Assembly (NCBI GenBank): GCA_032718475.1 | Contig: JAUCBJ010008125.1 | Span: forward strand, 1-64,000 | Origin: Nemertoderma westbladi | Taxonomy: Eukaryota > Xenacoelomorpha > Nemertodermatida > Nemertodermatidae | Direction: 5' to 3' | Length of the DNA: 64,000 bases | Shown: positions 42,058 to 54,600 of the stretch, piece after piece | Numbering within the stretch: the first letter of the stretch is position 1 | How the letters are laid out: every line of letters starts with the position of its first letter | The notes under the pieces: model-generated | Told to the model about the DNA's origin: nothing | What the model saw: only the letters and a program-made list of their open reading frames with translations | The model's database searches: none | Translations under genes and position numbers: made by a program

Positions 42058-45000
42058 CTGCTCTGCTATCTCCCAATTCTCATCGGACCTTCGTCTTGAT
42101 CTGCAATCTCCACATTATCATCAGACCTTTGTCTCGCTCGGCTATCTCCCCATTCTCAATGGACCTTTGTCTCGCTCTGCTATCTCCCCATTCTCAATGG
42201 ACCTTTGTCTCGCTCTGCTATCTCCCCAATTCTCATCGGACCTTCGTCTTGATCTGCAATCTCCACATTATCATCAGACCTTTGTCTCGCTCGGCTATCT
42301 CCCCATTCTCAATGGACCTTTGTCTCGCTCTGCTATCTCCTCATTCTCATCAGTGCTTCGTCTCGCTCTGCTATCTCCCCAATCTCAATGGACCTTTGTC
42401 TCTCTCTGCTATCTCCCCATTCCCACCTGACCTTTGTCTCGCTCTGCTATCTCCCCAATCTCAATGGACCTTCGTCTCATTCTGCTACCTCCCCATTCTC
42501 ATCGGACCTTCCTCTCGCTCTACTATCTCCCCATTCGCATCAGACCTTCGTCTCGCTCTGCTATCTCCCCATTCTCATTGGACATTCATCTCGCTCTGCT
42601 ATCTCCCCATTCTCAATGGACCTTCGTCTCGCACTGCTATCTCTCCATTCCCATTTGACCTTCGTCTCACTCTGCTATCTCCCCATTCCCACCTTACCTT
42701 CGTCTCACTCTGCTATCTCCCCATTCCCATATGACCATCGTCTCGCTCTGCTATCTTCCCATTCCCATTTGACCATCGTCTCGCACTGCTATCTCCTCAT
42801 TCCCACCTTACCTTCGTCTCGCTCTGCTATCTTCCCATTCCCACCTGACCTTCGTCTCACTCTGCTATCTCCCCATTCCCATTTGACCTTCGTCTCACTC
42901 TGCTATCTCCCCATTCCAATCGGACCTTCGTCTCACTCTGCTATCTCCCCATTCCCACCTGACCTTCGTCTCGCTCTGCTATCTCCCCATTCCCACCTGA
43001 CCTTCGTCTCGCTCTGCTATCTCCCCATTCCCACCTGACCTTCGTCTCGCTCTGCTATCTCCCCATTCCCACCTGACCTTCGTCTCGCTCTGCTATCTCC
43101 CCATTCCCACCTGACCTTCGTCTCGCTCTGCTATCTCCCCATTCCCACCTGACCTTCGTCTCGCTCTGCTATCTCCCCATTCCCACCTGACCTTCGTCTC
43201 GCTCTGCTATCTCCCCATTCCCACCTGACCTTCGTCTCACTCTGCTATCTCCCCATTCCCATTTTACTTTCGTCTCACTCTGCTATCTCCCCATTCCCAT
43301 TTGACCTTCGTCTCGCTCTGCTATCTCCCCATTCCCATTTAACCTTCGTTTCTCTCTGCTATCTCCCCATTCCAATCGGACCTTTGTCTCTCTCTGCTAT
43401 CTTCCCATTCCCATTTGACCTTCGTCTCGCTCTGCTATCTCCCTATTCCCACCTGACCTTCGTCTCACTCTGCTATCTCCCCATTCCCACCTGACCTTCG
43501 TCTCTCTCTGCTATCTCCCCATTCCCACCTGACCTTCGTCTCACTCTGCTATCTCCCCATTCCCACCTGACCTTCGTCTCTCTCTGCTATCTCCCCATTC
43601 CCCCATGACCTTCGTCTCACTCTGCTATCTCCCCATTCCCATTTGACCTTCGTCTCGCTCTGCTATCTCCCCATTCCCATTTGACCTTCGTCTCGCTCTG
43701 CTATCTCCCCATTCCCATTTGACCTTCGTCTCGCTCTGCTATCTCCCCATTCCAATCGGACCTTTGTCTCTCTCTGCTATCTTCCCATTCCCATTTGACC
43801 TTCGTCTCACTCTGCTATCTTCCCATTCCCACCTGACCTTCGTCTCGCTCTGCTATCTCCCCAATCTCAATGGACCTTCGTCTCGCTCTGCTATCTCCCC
43901 ATTCCCATTTGACCTTCGTCTCGCTCTGCTATCTCCCCATTCCCATTTGACCTTCGTCTCGCTCTGCTATCTCCCCATTCTCATTGGACCTTCATCTCGC
44001 TCTGCTATCTCCCCATTCTCATTGGACCTTCGTCTCGCTCTGCTATCTCCCCATTCCCATTTGACCTTCGTCTCTTTCTGCTATCTCCCCATTCCCACCT
44101 GACCTTCGTCTCGCTCTGCTATCTCCCCATTCCCACCAGACCTTCGTCTCGCTCTGCTATCTCGCCATTCTCAATGGACCTTTGTCTCTCTCTGCTATCT
44201 CCCCATTCCCACCTGACCTTCGTCTCGCTCTGCTATCTCGCCATTCTCAATGGACCTTTGTCTCTCTCTGCTATCTCCCCATTCCCACCTGACCTTCGTC
44301 TCGCTCTGCTATCTCCCCATTCCCACCTGACCTTCGTCTCGCTCTGCTATCTCCCCATTCCCACCTGACCTTCGTCTCGCTCTGCTATCTCCCCATTCCA
44401 ATCGGACCTTTGTCTCTCTCTGCTATCTTCCCATTCCCATTTGACCTTCGTCTCGCTCTGCTATCTCCCTATTCCCACCTGACCTTCGTCTCACTCTGCT
44501 ATCTCCCCATTCCCACCTGACCTTCGTCTCTCTCTGCTATCTCCCCATTCCCACCTGACCTTCGTCTCACTCTGCTATCTCCCCATTCCCACCTGACCTT
44601 CGTCTCTCTCTGCTATCTCCCCATTCCCCCATGACCTTCGTCTCACTCTGCTATCTCCCCATTCCCATTTGACCTTCGTCTCGCTCTGCTATCTCCCCAT
44701 TCCCACCTGACCTTCGTCTCTCTCTGCTATCTCCCCATTCCCCCATGACCTTCGTCTCACTCTGCTATCTCCCCATTCCCATTTGACCTTCGTCTCTCTC
44801 TGCTATCTTCCCATTCCCATTTGACCTTCGTCTCGCTCTGCTATCTCCCTATTCCCACCTGACCTTCGTCTCACTCTGCTATCTCCCCATTCCCACCTGA
44901 CCTTCGTCTCTCTCTGCTATCTCCCCATTCCCACCTGACCTTCGTCTCACTCTGCTATCTCCCCATTCCCACCTGACCTTCGTCTCTCTCTGCTATCTCC

Positions 45001-47992
45001 CCATTCCCCCATGACCTTCGTCTCACTCTGCTATCTCCCCATTCCCACCTGACCTTCGTCTCGCTCTGCTATCTCCCCATTCCCACCTTACCTTCGTCTC
45101 ACTCTGCTATCTCCCCATTCCCATTTGACCTTCGTCTCGCTCTGCTATCTCCCCATTCCCATTTGACCTTCGTCTCGCTCTGCTATCTCCCCATTCCAAT
45201 CGGACCTTTGTCTCTCTCTGCTATCTTCCCATTCCCATTTGACCTTCGTCTCGCTCTGCTATCTCCCCATTCCCACCTGACCTTCGTCTCTCTCTGCTAT
45301 CTCCCCATTCCCACCTGACCTTCGTCTCACTCTGCTATCTCCCCATTCCCACCTGACCTTCGTCTCTCTCTGCTATCTCCCCATTCCCCCATGACCTTCG
45401 TCTCGCTCTGCTATCTCCCCATTCCAATCGGACCTTTGTCTCTCTCTGCTATCTCCCCATTCCCATTTGACCTTCGTCTCGCTCTGCTATCTCCCCATTC
45501 CCATTTGACCTTCGTCTCGCTCTGCTATCTCCCCAATCTCAATGGACCTTCGTCTCGCTCTGCTATCTCCCCATTCCCATTTGACCTTCGTCTCGCTCTG
45601 CTATCTCCCCATTCTCATTGGACCTTCATCTCGCTCTGCTATCTCCCCATTCTCATTGGACCTTCGTCTCGCTCTGCTATCTCCCCATTCCCATTTGACC
45701 TTCGTCTCTTTCTGCTATCTCCCCATTCCCACCTGACCTTCGTCTCGCTCTGCTATCTCCCCATTCCCACCAGACCTTCGTCTCGCTCTGCTATCTCGCC
45801 ATTCTCAATGGACCTTTGTCTCTCTCTGCTATCTCCCCATTCCCACCTGACCTTCGTCTCGCTCTGCTATCTCGCCATTCTCAATGGACCTTTGTCTCTC
45901 TCTGCTATCTCCCCATTCCCACCTGACCTTCGTCTCGCTCTGCTATCTCCCCATTCCCACCTGACCTTCGTCTCGCTCTGCTATCTCCCCATTCCCACCT
46001 GACCTTCGTCTCGCTCTGCTATCTCCCCATTCCAATCGGACCTTTGTCTCTCTCTGCTATCTTCCCATTCCCATTTGACCTTCGTCTCGCTCTGCTATCT
46101 CCCTATTCCCACCTGACCTTCGTCTCACTCTGCTATCTCCCCATTCCCACCTGACCTTCGTCTCTCTCTGCTATCTCCCCATTCCCACCTGACCTTCGTC
46201 TCACTCTGCTATCTCCCCATTCCCACCTGACCTTCGTCTCTCTCTGCTATCTCCCCATTCCCCCATGACCTTCGTCTCACTCTGCTATCTCCCCATTCCC
46301 ATTTGACCTTCGTCTCGCTCTGCTATCTCCCCATTCCCATTTGACCTTCGTCTCGCTCTGCTATCTCCCCATTCCCATTTGACCTTCGTCTCACTCTGCT
46401 ATCTCCCCATTCCCCCATGACCTTCGTCTCACTCTGCTATCTCCCCATTCCCATTTGACCTTCGTCTCGCTCTGCTATCTCCCCATTCCCCCATGACCTT
46501 CGTCTCACTCTGTTATCTCCCCATTCCCATTTGACCTTCGTCTCGCTCTGCTATCTCCCCATTCCCACCTGACCTTCGTCTCTCTCTGCTATCTCCCCAT
46601 TCCCACCTAACCTTTGTCTCTTTCTGCTATCTCCCCATTCCCATTTGACCTTCGTCTCACTCTGCTATCTCCCCATTCCCATTTGACCTTCGTCTCGCTC
46701 TGCTATCTCCCCATTCCCATTTGACCTTCGTCTCACTCTGCTATCTCCCCATTCCCATTTGACCTTCGTCTCGCTCTGCTATCTCCCCATTCCCATTTGA
46801 CCTTCGTCTCGCTCTGCTATCTCCCCATTCCCATTGGACCTTCGTCTCGCTCTGCTATCTCCCCATTCCAATCGGACCTTTGTCTCTCTCTGCTATCTTC
46901 CCATTCCCATTTGACCTTCGTCTCACTCTGCTATCTTCCCATTCCCACCTGACCTTCGTCTCGCTCTGCTATCTCCCCAATCTCAATGGACCTTCGTCTC
47001 GCTCTGCTATCTCCCCATTCCCATTTGACCTTCGTCTCGCTCTGCTATCTCCCCATTCCCATTTGACCTTCGTCTCGCTCTGCTATCTCCCCAATCTCAA
47101 TGGACCTTCGTCTCGCTCTGCTATCTCCCCATTCCCATTTGACCTTCGTCTCGCTCTGCTATCTCCCCATTCCCATTTGACCTTCGTCTCGCTCTGCTAT
47201 CTCCCCAATCTCAATGGACCTTCGTCTCGCTCTGCTATCTCCCCATTCCCATTTGACCTTCGTCTCGCTCTGCTATCTCCCCAATCTCAATGGACCTTCG
47301 TCTCGCTCTGCTATCTCCCCATTCCCATTTGACCTTCGTCTCGCTCTGCTATCTCCCCATTCCCATTTGACCTTCGTCTCGCTCTGCTATCTCCCCAATC
47401 TCAATGGACCTTCGTCTCGCTCTGCTATCTCCCCATTCCCATTTGACCTTCGTCTCGCTCTGCTATCTCCCCATTCTCATTGGACCTTCATCTCGCTCTG
47501 CTATCTCCCCATTCTCATTGGACCTTCGTCTCGCTCTGCTATCTCCCCATTCCCATTTGACCTTCGTCTCTCTCTGCTATCTCCCCATTCCCACCTGACC
47601 TTCGTCTCGCTCTGCTATCTCCCCATTCCCACCTGACCTTCGTCTCGCTCTGCTATCTCCCCATTCCCACCAGACCTTCGTCTCGCTCTGCTATCTCGCC
47701 ATTCTCAATGGACCTTTGTCTCTCTCTGCTATCTCCCCATTCCCACCTGACCTTCGTCTCGCTCTGCTATCTCGCCATTCTCAATGGACCTTTGTCTCTC
47801 TCTGCTATCTCCCCATTCCCACCTGACCTTCGTCTCGCTCTGCTATCTCCCCATTCCAATCGGACCTTCGTCTTGCTCTGCTATCTCCCCATTCCAATCG
47901 GACCTTCGTCTCACTCTGCTATCTCCCCATTCTCATTGGACCATCGTCTCACTCTGCTATCTCCCCATTCTCATTGGACCTTCCCTTCATCT
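42058..47992. repeat. Minisatellite, 38-bp unit, about 155 copies
   Basis: A 5.9-kb array of a pyrimidine-rich 38-bp unit with core CTCGCTCTGCTATCTCCCC and a variable end (CATTCCCACCTGACCTTCGT, CATTCCCATTTGACC, CATTCTCAATGGACC, CATTCCAATCGGACC). Larger blocks of variants recur, for example near 44.17, 45.79 and 47.70 kb, so it has also grown by segmental duplication. Because 38 is not a multiple of three and the plus strand has no stop in the unit, long open frames appear in all three plus frames; they are not genes. Confidence 0.97.
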
Positions 47993-48067
47993 CGCTTTGT
48001 TTCTTCTTTGCCTTTATCATCCGAATTTTAAATAAGTTGTTTGTTTTAGTGAACGTTTCTTCCTTCA

Positions 48068-48406
48068 TGTCCGGGATAAAAAGTCTGGGAAGAAAAGTCC
48101 TTGACAAAAAGTCCAGGAAGAAAAGTGAGGGAAGAAAAGTCCCCAATGAAAAGTCTGGGATGAAAAGTCCAGGACGAAAAGTATTGGAGGTAAAGTCCGG
48201 GACAAAATGTTTACGAAGAAAAGTCCCAAATTGAAAGTCTGGGAAGAAAAGTCTGGGACAAAAAGTCTTGGATCAAAAGTCTGGGAAGAAAAGTCCAGGA
48301 AGAAAAGTCCGGGAAGAAAAGTCCCCAATGAAAAGTCCCCAATGAAAAGTTCCCAATGAAAAGTCCAGGAAGAAAAACCCGGGACAAAAAGTCCAGGAAG
48401 AAAAGG
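48068..48406. repeat. Minisatellite, 14-bp unit, about 24 copies
   Basis: Units of the form GGGAAGAAAAGTCC / AGGAAGAAAAGTCC / CCAATGAAAAGTCC follow each other with 14-bp spacing. It starts 75 bp after the 38-bp array. Confidence 0.92.
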
Positions 48407-48650
48407 ATGCAACATCCTAGATCCAGGACAGCTATAGTTTATATGACATTAACTATGGTTGAAAAATATGAATGTTTGAATAAAGGAGTAACAGTAGTTT
48501 TTAGTTACAATGACTAATGCCGGTATTTCATTGTAGTTAGGATAATTCCGAATAAATTATGGATTAAGATTTACCCCATATTATCACACAATGAAAGTTA
48601 TGAAATTTATTTGTATTTATTATAATGTTCATACTATTTTTTTTATACAG

Positions 48651-51600
48651 GTGACAAGCCTACTACTGTACCATACTGTCAGGCTGGTGGAGTGTTATAC
48701 AACGGCTACTGCTATCAACACATTCAAGAGAAAGCTTCTTGGTCAGCTGCTGAAAAAACCTGCACGAGTAACTACCCCAATGCTGATGGTAAACTTGCTG
48801 TGTTTACATCCTTGGAAGCTCTAGATTATGTTAGTTCAAATGCCTTCAAATTGTCCGGGCAGCAAAATGAACGAGTCTGGGTCGGATACAACGATAAAGA
48901 AGAAGAAAATACTTGGAAGAGTATTGATGGAGATGTAATTGATAAAAGCCAGTATTTTTGCAGTCAATCTGTATTATCTAATCTATTGGATAACGTTTTT
49001 GGAACAGCAGACTGCGCTGCCCTTAATGGCAACAATGAATGTTTGAAAGCTACAAATTGTGAGATAGAACAACGATTTTTATGTAGGTATGATGCCCAAA
49101 GTTGCACAGACCAGGAGTATATTTTCATTGACAAAAAAGCAAAATATAAAGACGCTGTAAAAGAATGTGCTAAAAGGGGGATGGTTTTACCATTCCCATA
49201 CCCTCAGGATCTTACTGGGGTGAAGAGTGTGATTGGACCCAAGGAAGCAAAGGTATGGGTCGGTGGAAAATTAGATTCGGAAATAGTAACAAATGCCCAA
49301 GGAGAAATAATTTCAGGTACCAACTCAAACTACTGCGAGGGTGAACCAAATGACGAATACCAAAGCAAAGAAAATAGTGGAAAACAAAAGCAAGGTGCGA
49401 AATGTCGCATATTAGATGGTGATTGCGTGAGCGACTATGATTGCAATAAGAAGTTTGCATACGTTTGCATGGCACCAAAATGCTCCAGTGAGGAGCATGT
49501 CCAATCACTAGAATGCCCTGGGCGTAAGGGAACTCATAGACATATATGTGTCTCAGATAATGCAGGTGCTACCTATGCCCCAAGCATTTCCTGTGAAGAA
49601 GGCACTTCAGTTGCAATATTGAGTGCATATCTGAAACCTGGTGGGTTTTATAATGCTGATCTAAAAGATGCAAATGGTCCGGACAGTTGCGCAGATCAAT
49701 TAACAGAAGCCAATTATTTTGGATGTTCATCTATTGATCTCACCAGCTACTTTATTAAGGAATGCGATGGGGTTGGTGTAAATAAAGTTTGTGCACCATC
49801 CAGTTTCAAAGAAGATATTTTGGATAGTGATTTCATTCAGTGTACAAGTCCCTCATATATGTTAGATATTTATTACATGTGTTATGCTGAGAAATACCAT
49901 GAAGATCTTTGCAACAATTTTCCAAAAAAACAAGACAAGTTGCAGTGTTCCTCTTCAGAAACACCAGTAATATTACAAGCAACTTATGGTCGGAGTTCTG
50001 ATGATGCTGGTCCATCTCGGTGCAATTACAAATCTATTAAAGAAGATGACACTTGCTATGATGTTGGGACGGCAATAACATTACAAAATCTCTGTCTCAC
50101 ATCCGGAAGTTGTACTGTTACAAATGACAAATCCATCCTATCCAGTGGAAAATGCAATTTTGGTAATCAAAACTTGCTCAGTATCGACTATGCCTGCATG
50201 GAAAAATCTGAGATATGTCCAGTCAATGAGAATGCAATAGACTGCACAAGATGCAGAAGGCCAGACCGCAATAATAATGGTGTTTGCTCTGCAGCTGGAG
50301 ATCCACACTATAGTACATTTGATGGAAAGAGATATGATTTTATGGGGATTTGCACATACACATTAGTGAAAGCTAAATCTGGTATAATATTTGAAGTCGC
50401 TGCTAAACAGCAGAGAAGGGCTGGCAAGCAGACTGTGTCTTATCTTGATTACTTGGTTGTAATCATTGGAGGTAACCAAATCCAGTTGAAACAGAACAAA
50501 GTAGTTTTATTAAATGGTAATAAACGTTCAGTACCATTTAGTGTCGATGATAATACCTGCGTGATGCGGTGTGGAAGAAATATAGTTATAAGAACACAAT
50601 ATGTTTCAGAGAAAATGATAGAAGTTGGTTTTGATGGGAATACAAAAGCCTATATAGAAGTTGATAGTGAGTTGAAAGACGAAATACAAGGATTCTGTGG
50701 TAATTTCAATGATAATAAAGATGATGATAATGTCGGCAGTGATGGATCTACTACATACAGTGATGTGAATGAATATGGAAAAAGCTGGATAACTGAAGGA
50801 TATACAACCGAAGAAGCAAATACTTGTAGCAAAGTAGATGAAATACCAACATGTCTAGATGATGATCCCAATATACAAATTTGCAAAACAGTAAAAGACT
50901 TACCAGAATTTGCTGATTGTAAGGCCCTTGGATTCTTCGATTCCATGATAGCTGAATGTGTAATGGATGCTTGTGTTTATGATGGGAACATTAACGTAAT
51001 CTGTAGTGCAATCGATGCTATTGCTGCAGAATGCAGGTCTAATGGGAAAGTCATAGAAGATTATTACAAAAATGACTTAGAAAAGTGTAAACCAGACTGT
51101 GGTGAAAATGGTGAATATGTATTAAATCTTGAACCTTGTGTTTTTACATGCAATGAGGTCCTTGATCTTCCAGCAAATAAAGAAATACCAACATGTGATG
51201 CTGGTGATAATGACGAAAAACTAGATGGCTGTCAGTGTAATGAAGGATTTTTTCTCAATGGTGATGGAAAATGTGTTTCTAGAGAAGAATGTGGATGTCG
51301 TGACTCAAACAACCAGTTGAGGAATTTTAATGAGAAATGGACAGAAAGTTTTTGTAATGTTAAATGTAATTGTGGAAAGGATGGTGAAGTTGAATGTTCA
51401 GCAATGCAATGTAGTTCTAATGCAGAATGCAAAATGCAGAAAGGGAAACGTGATTGCATTTGCAATGAAGAATACCAGGGCAATGGAGAAATATGTGTAC
51501 AAAGTAATAATTGCATTGTTCAATGTGGTGATAATTCAGGGACTGAATGCCTTCCTGATGAGTATTGTGATCCAAAGGCTATGATTACAACAGCAGGTTT

Positions 51601-54600
51601 CCCAAATGTTGTCAGTACTGTAATGGGCCAGTATAGGTTAAATTGGAAAACGAAAACACCAGAGGGTCAAGCGGGCCTTACAATTGAAGTAAATTCACTT
51701 ATGCTGCAGTGTTTTAATCTGATAGTGCGTACCTATGAAGCTGGAGAAGAATCTTCTGTAAACATTCCAGAAAAAATCATACAAGAAATTGGAACTACAT
51801 ATGTGAATGGGGATATAGTTGAGTTTGTACTTCAAAATATTGATGGATGTGAGAATTTTCCAGAATATGCGTTTCAACTTTACTACAGAACAAGAGTAAA
51901 TGATGCATGTAATTCACTCCATGGTTGTCCAACCAATAGCAAATGTGTTGCAGAGGTGTTCGATAATAAGTACAATTGTGTATGTGATAAAGGATGGTCT
52001 GGTGCGAATTGTGATGTTCAATTATGTGGAGGGTGTCAGAATAAACAGGAAGATTTGGCCGAATGTCAAATGTCTGGTGATCCTCACTATATCCAATTCG
52101 ATGGAGGAAAGGTTGATGTAATGGGTGATTGTTACTACACATTGTCAAAATCATGTGATGACAGTCTAGATACTAGTTTCTTAATAGAAGGATTGCATTC
52201 TATACTTCCACAAGAAGGTGATGAAATTAATGTTTCGTATCTTAAAGAAATGGCTGTTACCATAAAAAATCTCAATATAAAACTTGGGGAGCGTGGAGCA
52301 AATGTAAATGTTATCAATAGTGCAGATGATAAACTTAGTTTAGGAGATGTAATGCTTCCAAGCTTTCCTGCTGATGATATTTGTATTCTACAATGTGGGT
52401 CATCGGTACAGGTGAGAACATCCTGGGGTTTAACAGTTGATTACGATGGGAAACACCGAGGTAGAATATTCCTTCCGAAAGATCAATTTGGTGGTAAAGT
52501 ATGTGGTTTATGTGGAAATATGGATGATGTTGACAATGACCAGGTAGACAAAAATAATGCTGCCATTGCAGAAGGAAATTCATTTGGTGCTGCCTGGGAA
52601 AGTGAAATAAATGTAGTTGATGGATGTAGTAGTAGTGGAGAAATTTTACTAGATACTTGCACAGATGAGGAAATTAAAAAAGCTTCAGAAAATACGTGCA
52701 ATTCCATTGATGACAAGTGTGGTAATTCTGAAGTTGACAAATCGCATTGCAAGTATGATATTTGCGCTTATGGTAATAAAAATGACATCATAAAATGTAA
52801 TGCATTGGAAGTAATTGCTGAAAATTGTAAAGCAACGGATTGGAGATCCGAAGAACTTTGTCCAATGGAGTGCCCTGAAAATAGTGAATATTCACAGTGT
52901 GTCAGTGAATGTGAGCCATCATGTTACTTTAGAGATCCAGTTTGTTTGACTGATGATGAACCACCAAGATGTTTTGAAGGGTGCAAATGCAATGATGGTT
53001 TCGTTCTGGAAGGAAACATATGTATTGAGCCAAATGAGTGTGGTTGTGTAGATATATTGGGTGGTTATCATAAAAAAAATGCTGAAGCCAGTTATCTGTT
53101 GGATGACTGCAGTCAGACATGCACATGCCATAGTATTTTTGATCAAAGTTGTGAACCATATAATCTTTGCAATAATAAGGCAACATCTGAATGCATTTTG
53201 AAAGATGGAAAACGCACTTGTGAATGTAAAGAAGGGCATTGGTTGAATGATGACAATGACCAATGTGTTGAAGATGAGTGTACAGCAAATCCAAACAAAT
53301 GTAATGATGGAACATGTAATATAGTAAACAAATTGGAAAAAATATATAAGTGCACATGTAATCCGGGATTTACTGGGCGTAATTGTGACATACCATTGTC
53401 ATCTGCTTGCTTTGACCCTCTATCAACAAATATTTGCTATGCATTTGCAAATGGAAATATATTGAGTTTACATTCTCATCCCGAAAAAGAATTACAATGT
53501 GAATATTACCTGCTCAACAATGAAAAGGTAGAAAATATTGAATCAAAGGATATTATAAAGATTTCTTATAAACTTGATAGTGGTACATCTAATATTGTCA
53601 GTATTGTGGCCAATGTGGGAGATACGACTGAATATGAGATCACACATGAAGGAGTTGTTTTATTGAATTCAATAATTATAGACCTGCCAACATACCAACC
53701 AGATGTCAGTGCTTGGCTTTGTGATGGAAAAATTTCTCTTACAATTAAAGATGCTGTTCAGATTACATATTATGGCAGTGGATCATATTACTTATTTAAG
53801 ATTATAGTTAGTGATTCATTCAAGGCAGATACACTTCAGACTGGATTATGTAACCTGGTGGAAATGGATCCATCTACAGTCCAAATAGTACCCTCAGAAT
53901 GCACCGAACCAGAAGATAATACAGAATGTACCCAAGATTCAGAGAGATGCAAAAAATATTTTAGTGATAGCGAGGGTGACGTTTTCACAAATTGCGATGA
54001 AGATAAGTATTTAAATGGCCTAAAAACTCTATGTAATAGAGACTTATGTTATGGAAGAATACCAGAAGAGGCTAATCTTCCAGGTTGCGACCTTATCGAA
54101 GCTGGTTTCCAGGTCTGTCAGAAATCAAATTGGGATGGTATCCTTGATGACGGTCAATGTATTAATGCAAAGTCCTCCGAATCATGTCCACTAGTGGATA
54201 CTGATAATAATTCTGAAAAATGCCTTACAAGTTGTGAACAAATGCAAAACACTTGTTATTATAATGTACTAACATTTGGAGAAGATGAATGTGGTACACC
54301 ATGTACAGTTACAGAAAACCTATGCGATTGCAAAGATGGTCTCTATTGGTCTAATAGTAATTGTGTGCCTGAACCCGAGTGCGGCTGTACAGATGAAGAC
54401 AATGTTTACCATGAAAAAGGAGATGTATGGTTTACCACAGATTGTAAAAAGCAAGCAAGGTGTGAACTGAATGGTAAAATTGAATATATAATAGAAGATG
54501 ACGAAACGGTGTGTGACAATGGTGATTCAATATTTGATGGAAAACGGGCTACCTGTAAAATAATTGAAAACAAATGGGGTTGCGAATGCATTGAAAATTA

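Larger units (their letters stand above)
37126..48650 (+). other. Intron 2 (11.5 kb), almost entirely repeats
   Basis: Bounded by CAG|GTAGGC and TTTTATACAG|GTGACA, both phase 1. Its contents are listed separately: ~450-bp tandem array, foldback element, 117-bp triplet, dead reverse transcriptase, 38-bp and 14-bp minisatellites. Confidence 0.82.

Noticed and set aside
42058-47992. CRISPR-like look of regularly spaced 38-bp repeats
   Set aside because: There are no unique spacers between units and the context is a eukaryotic intron.
42006-48035. Long Ser/Leu/Pro-rich open frames on the plus strand
   Set aside because: They translate the 38-bp minisatellite in all three frames; the period is not a multiple of three and there is no codon bias or start context.
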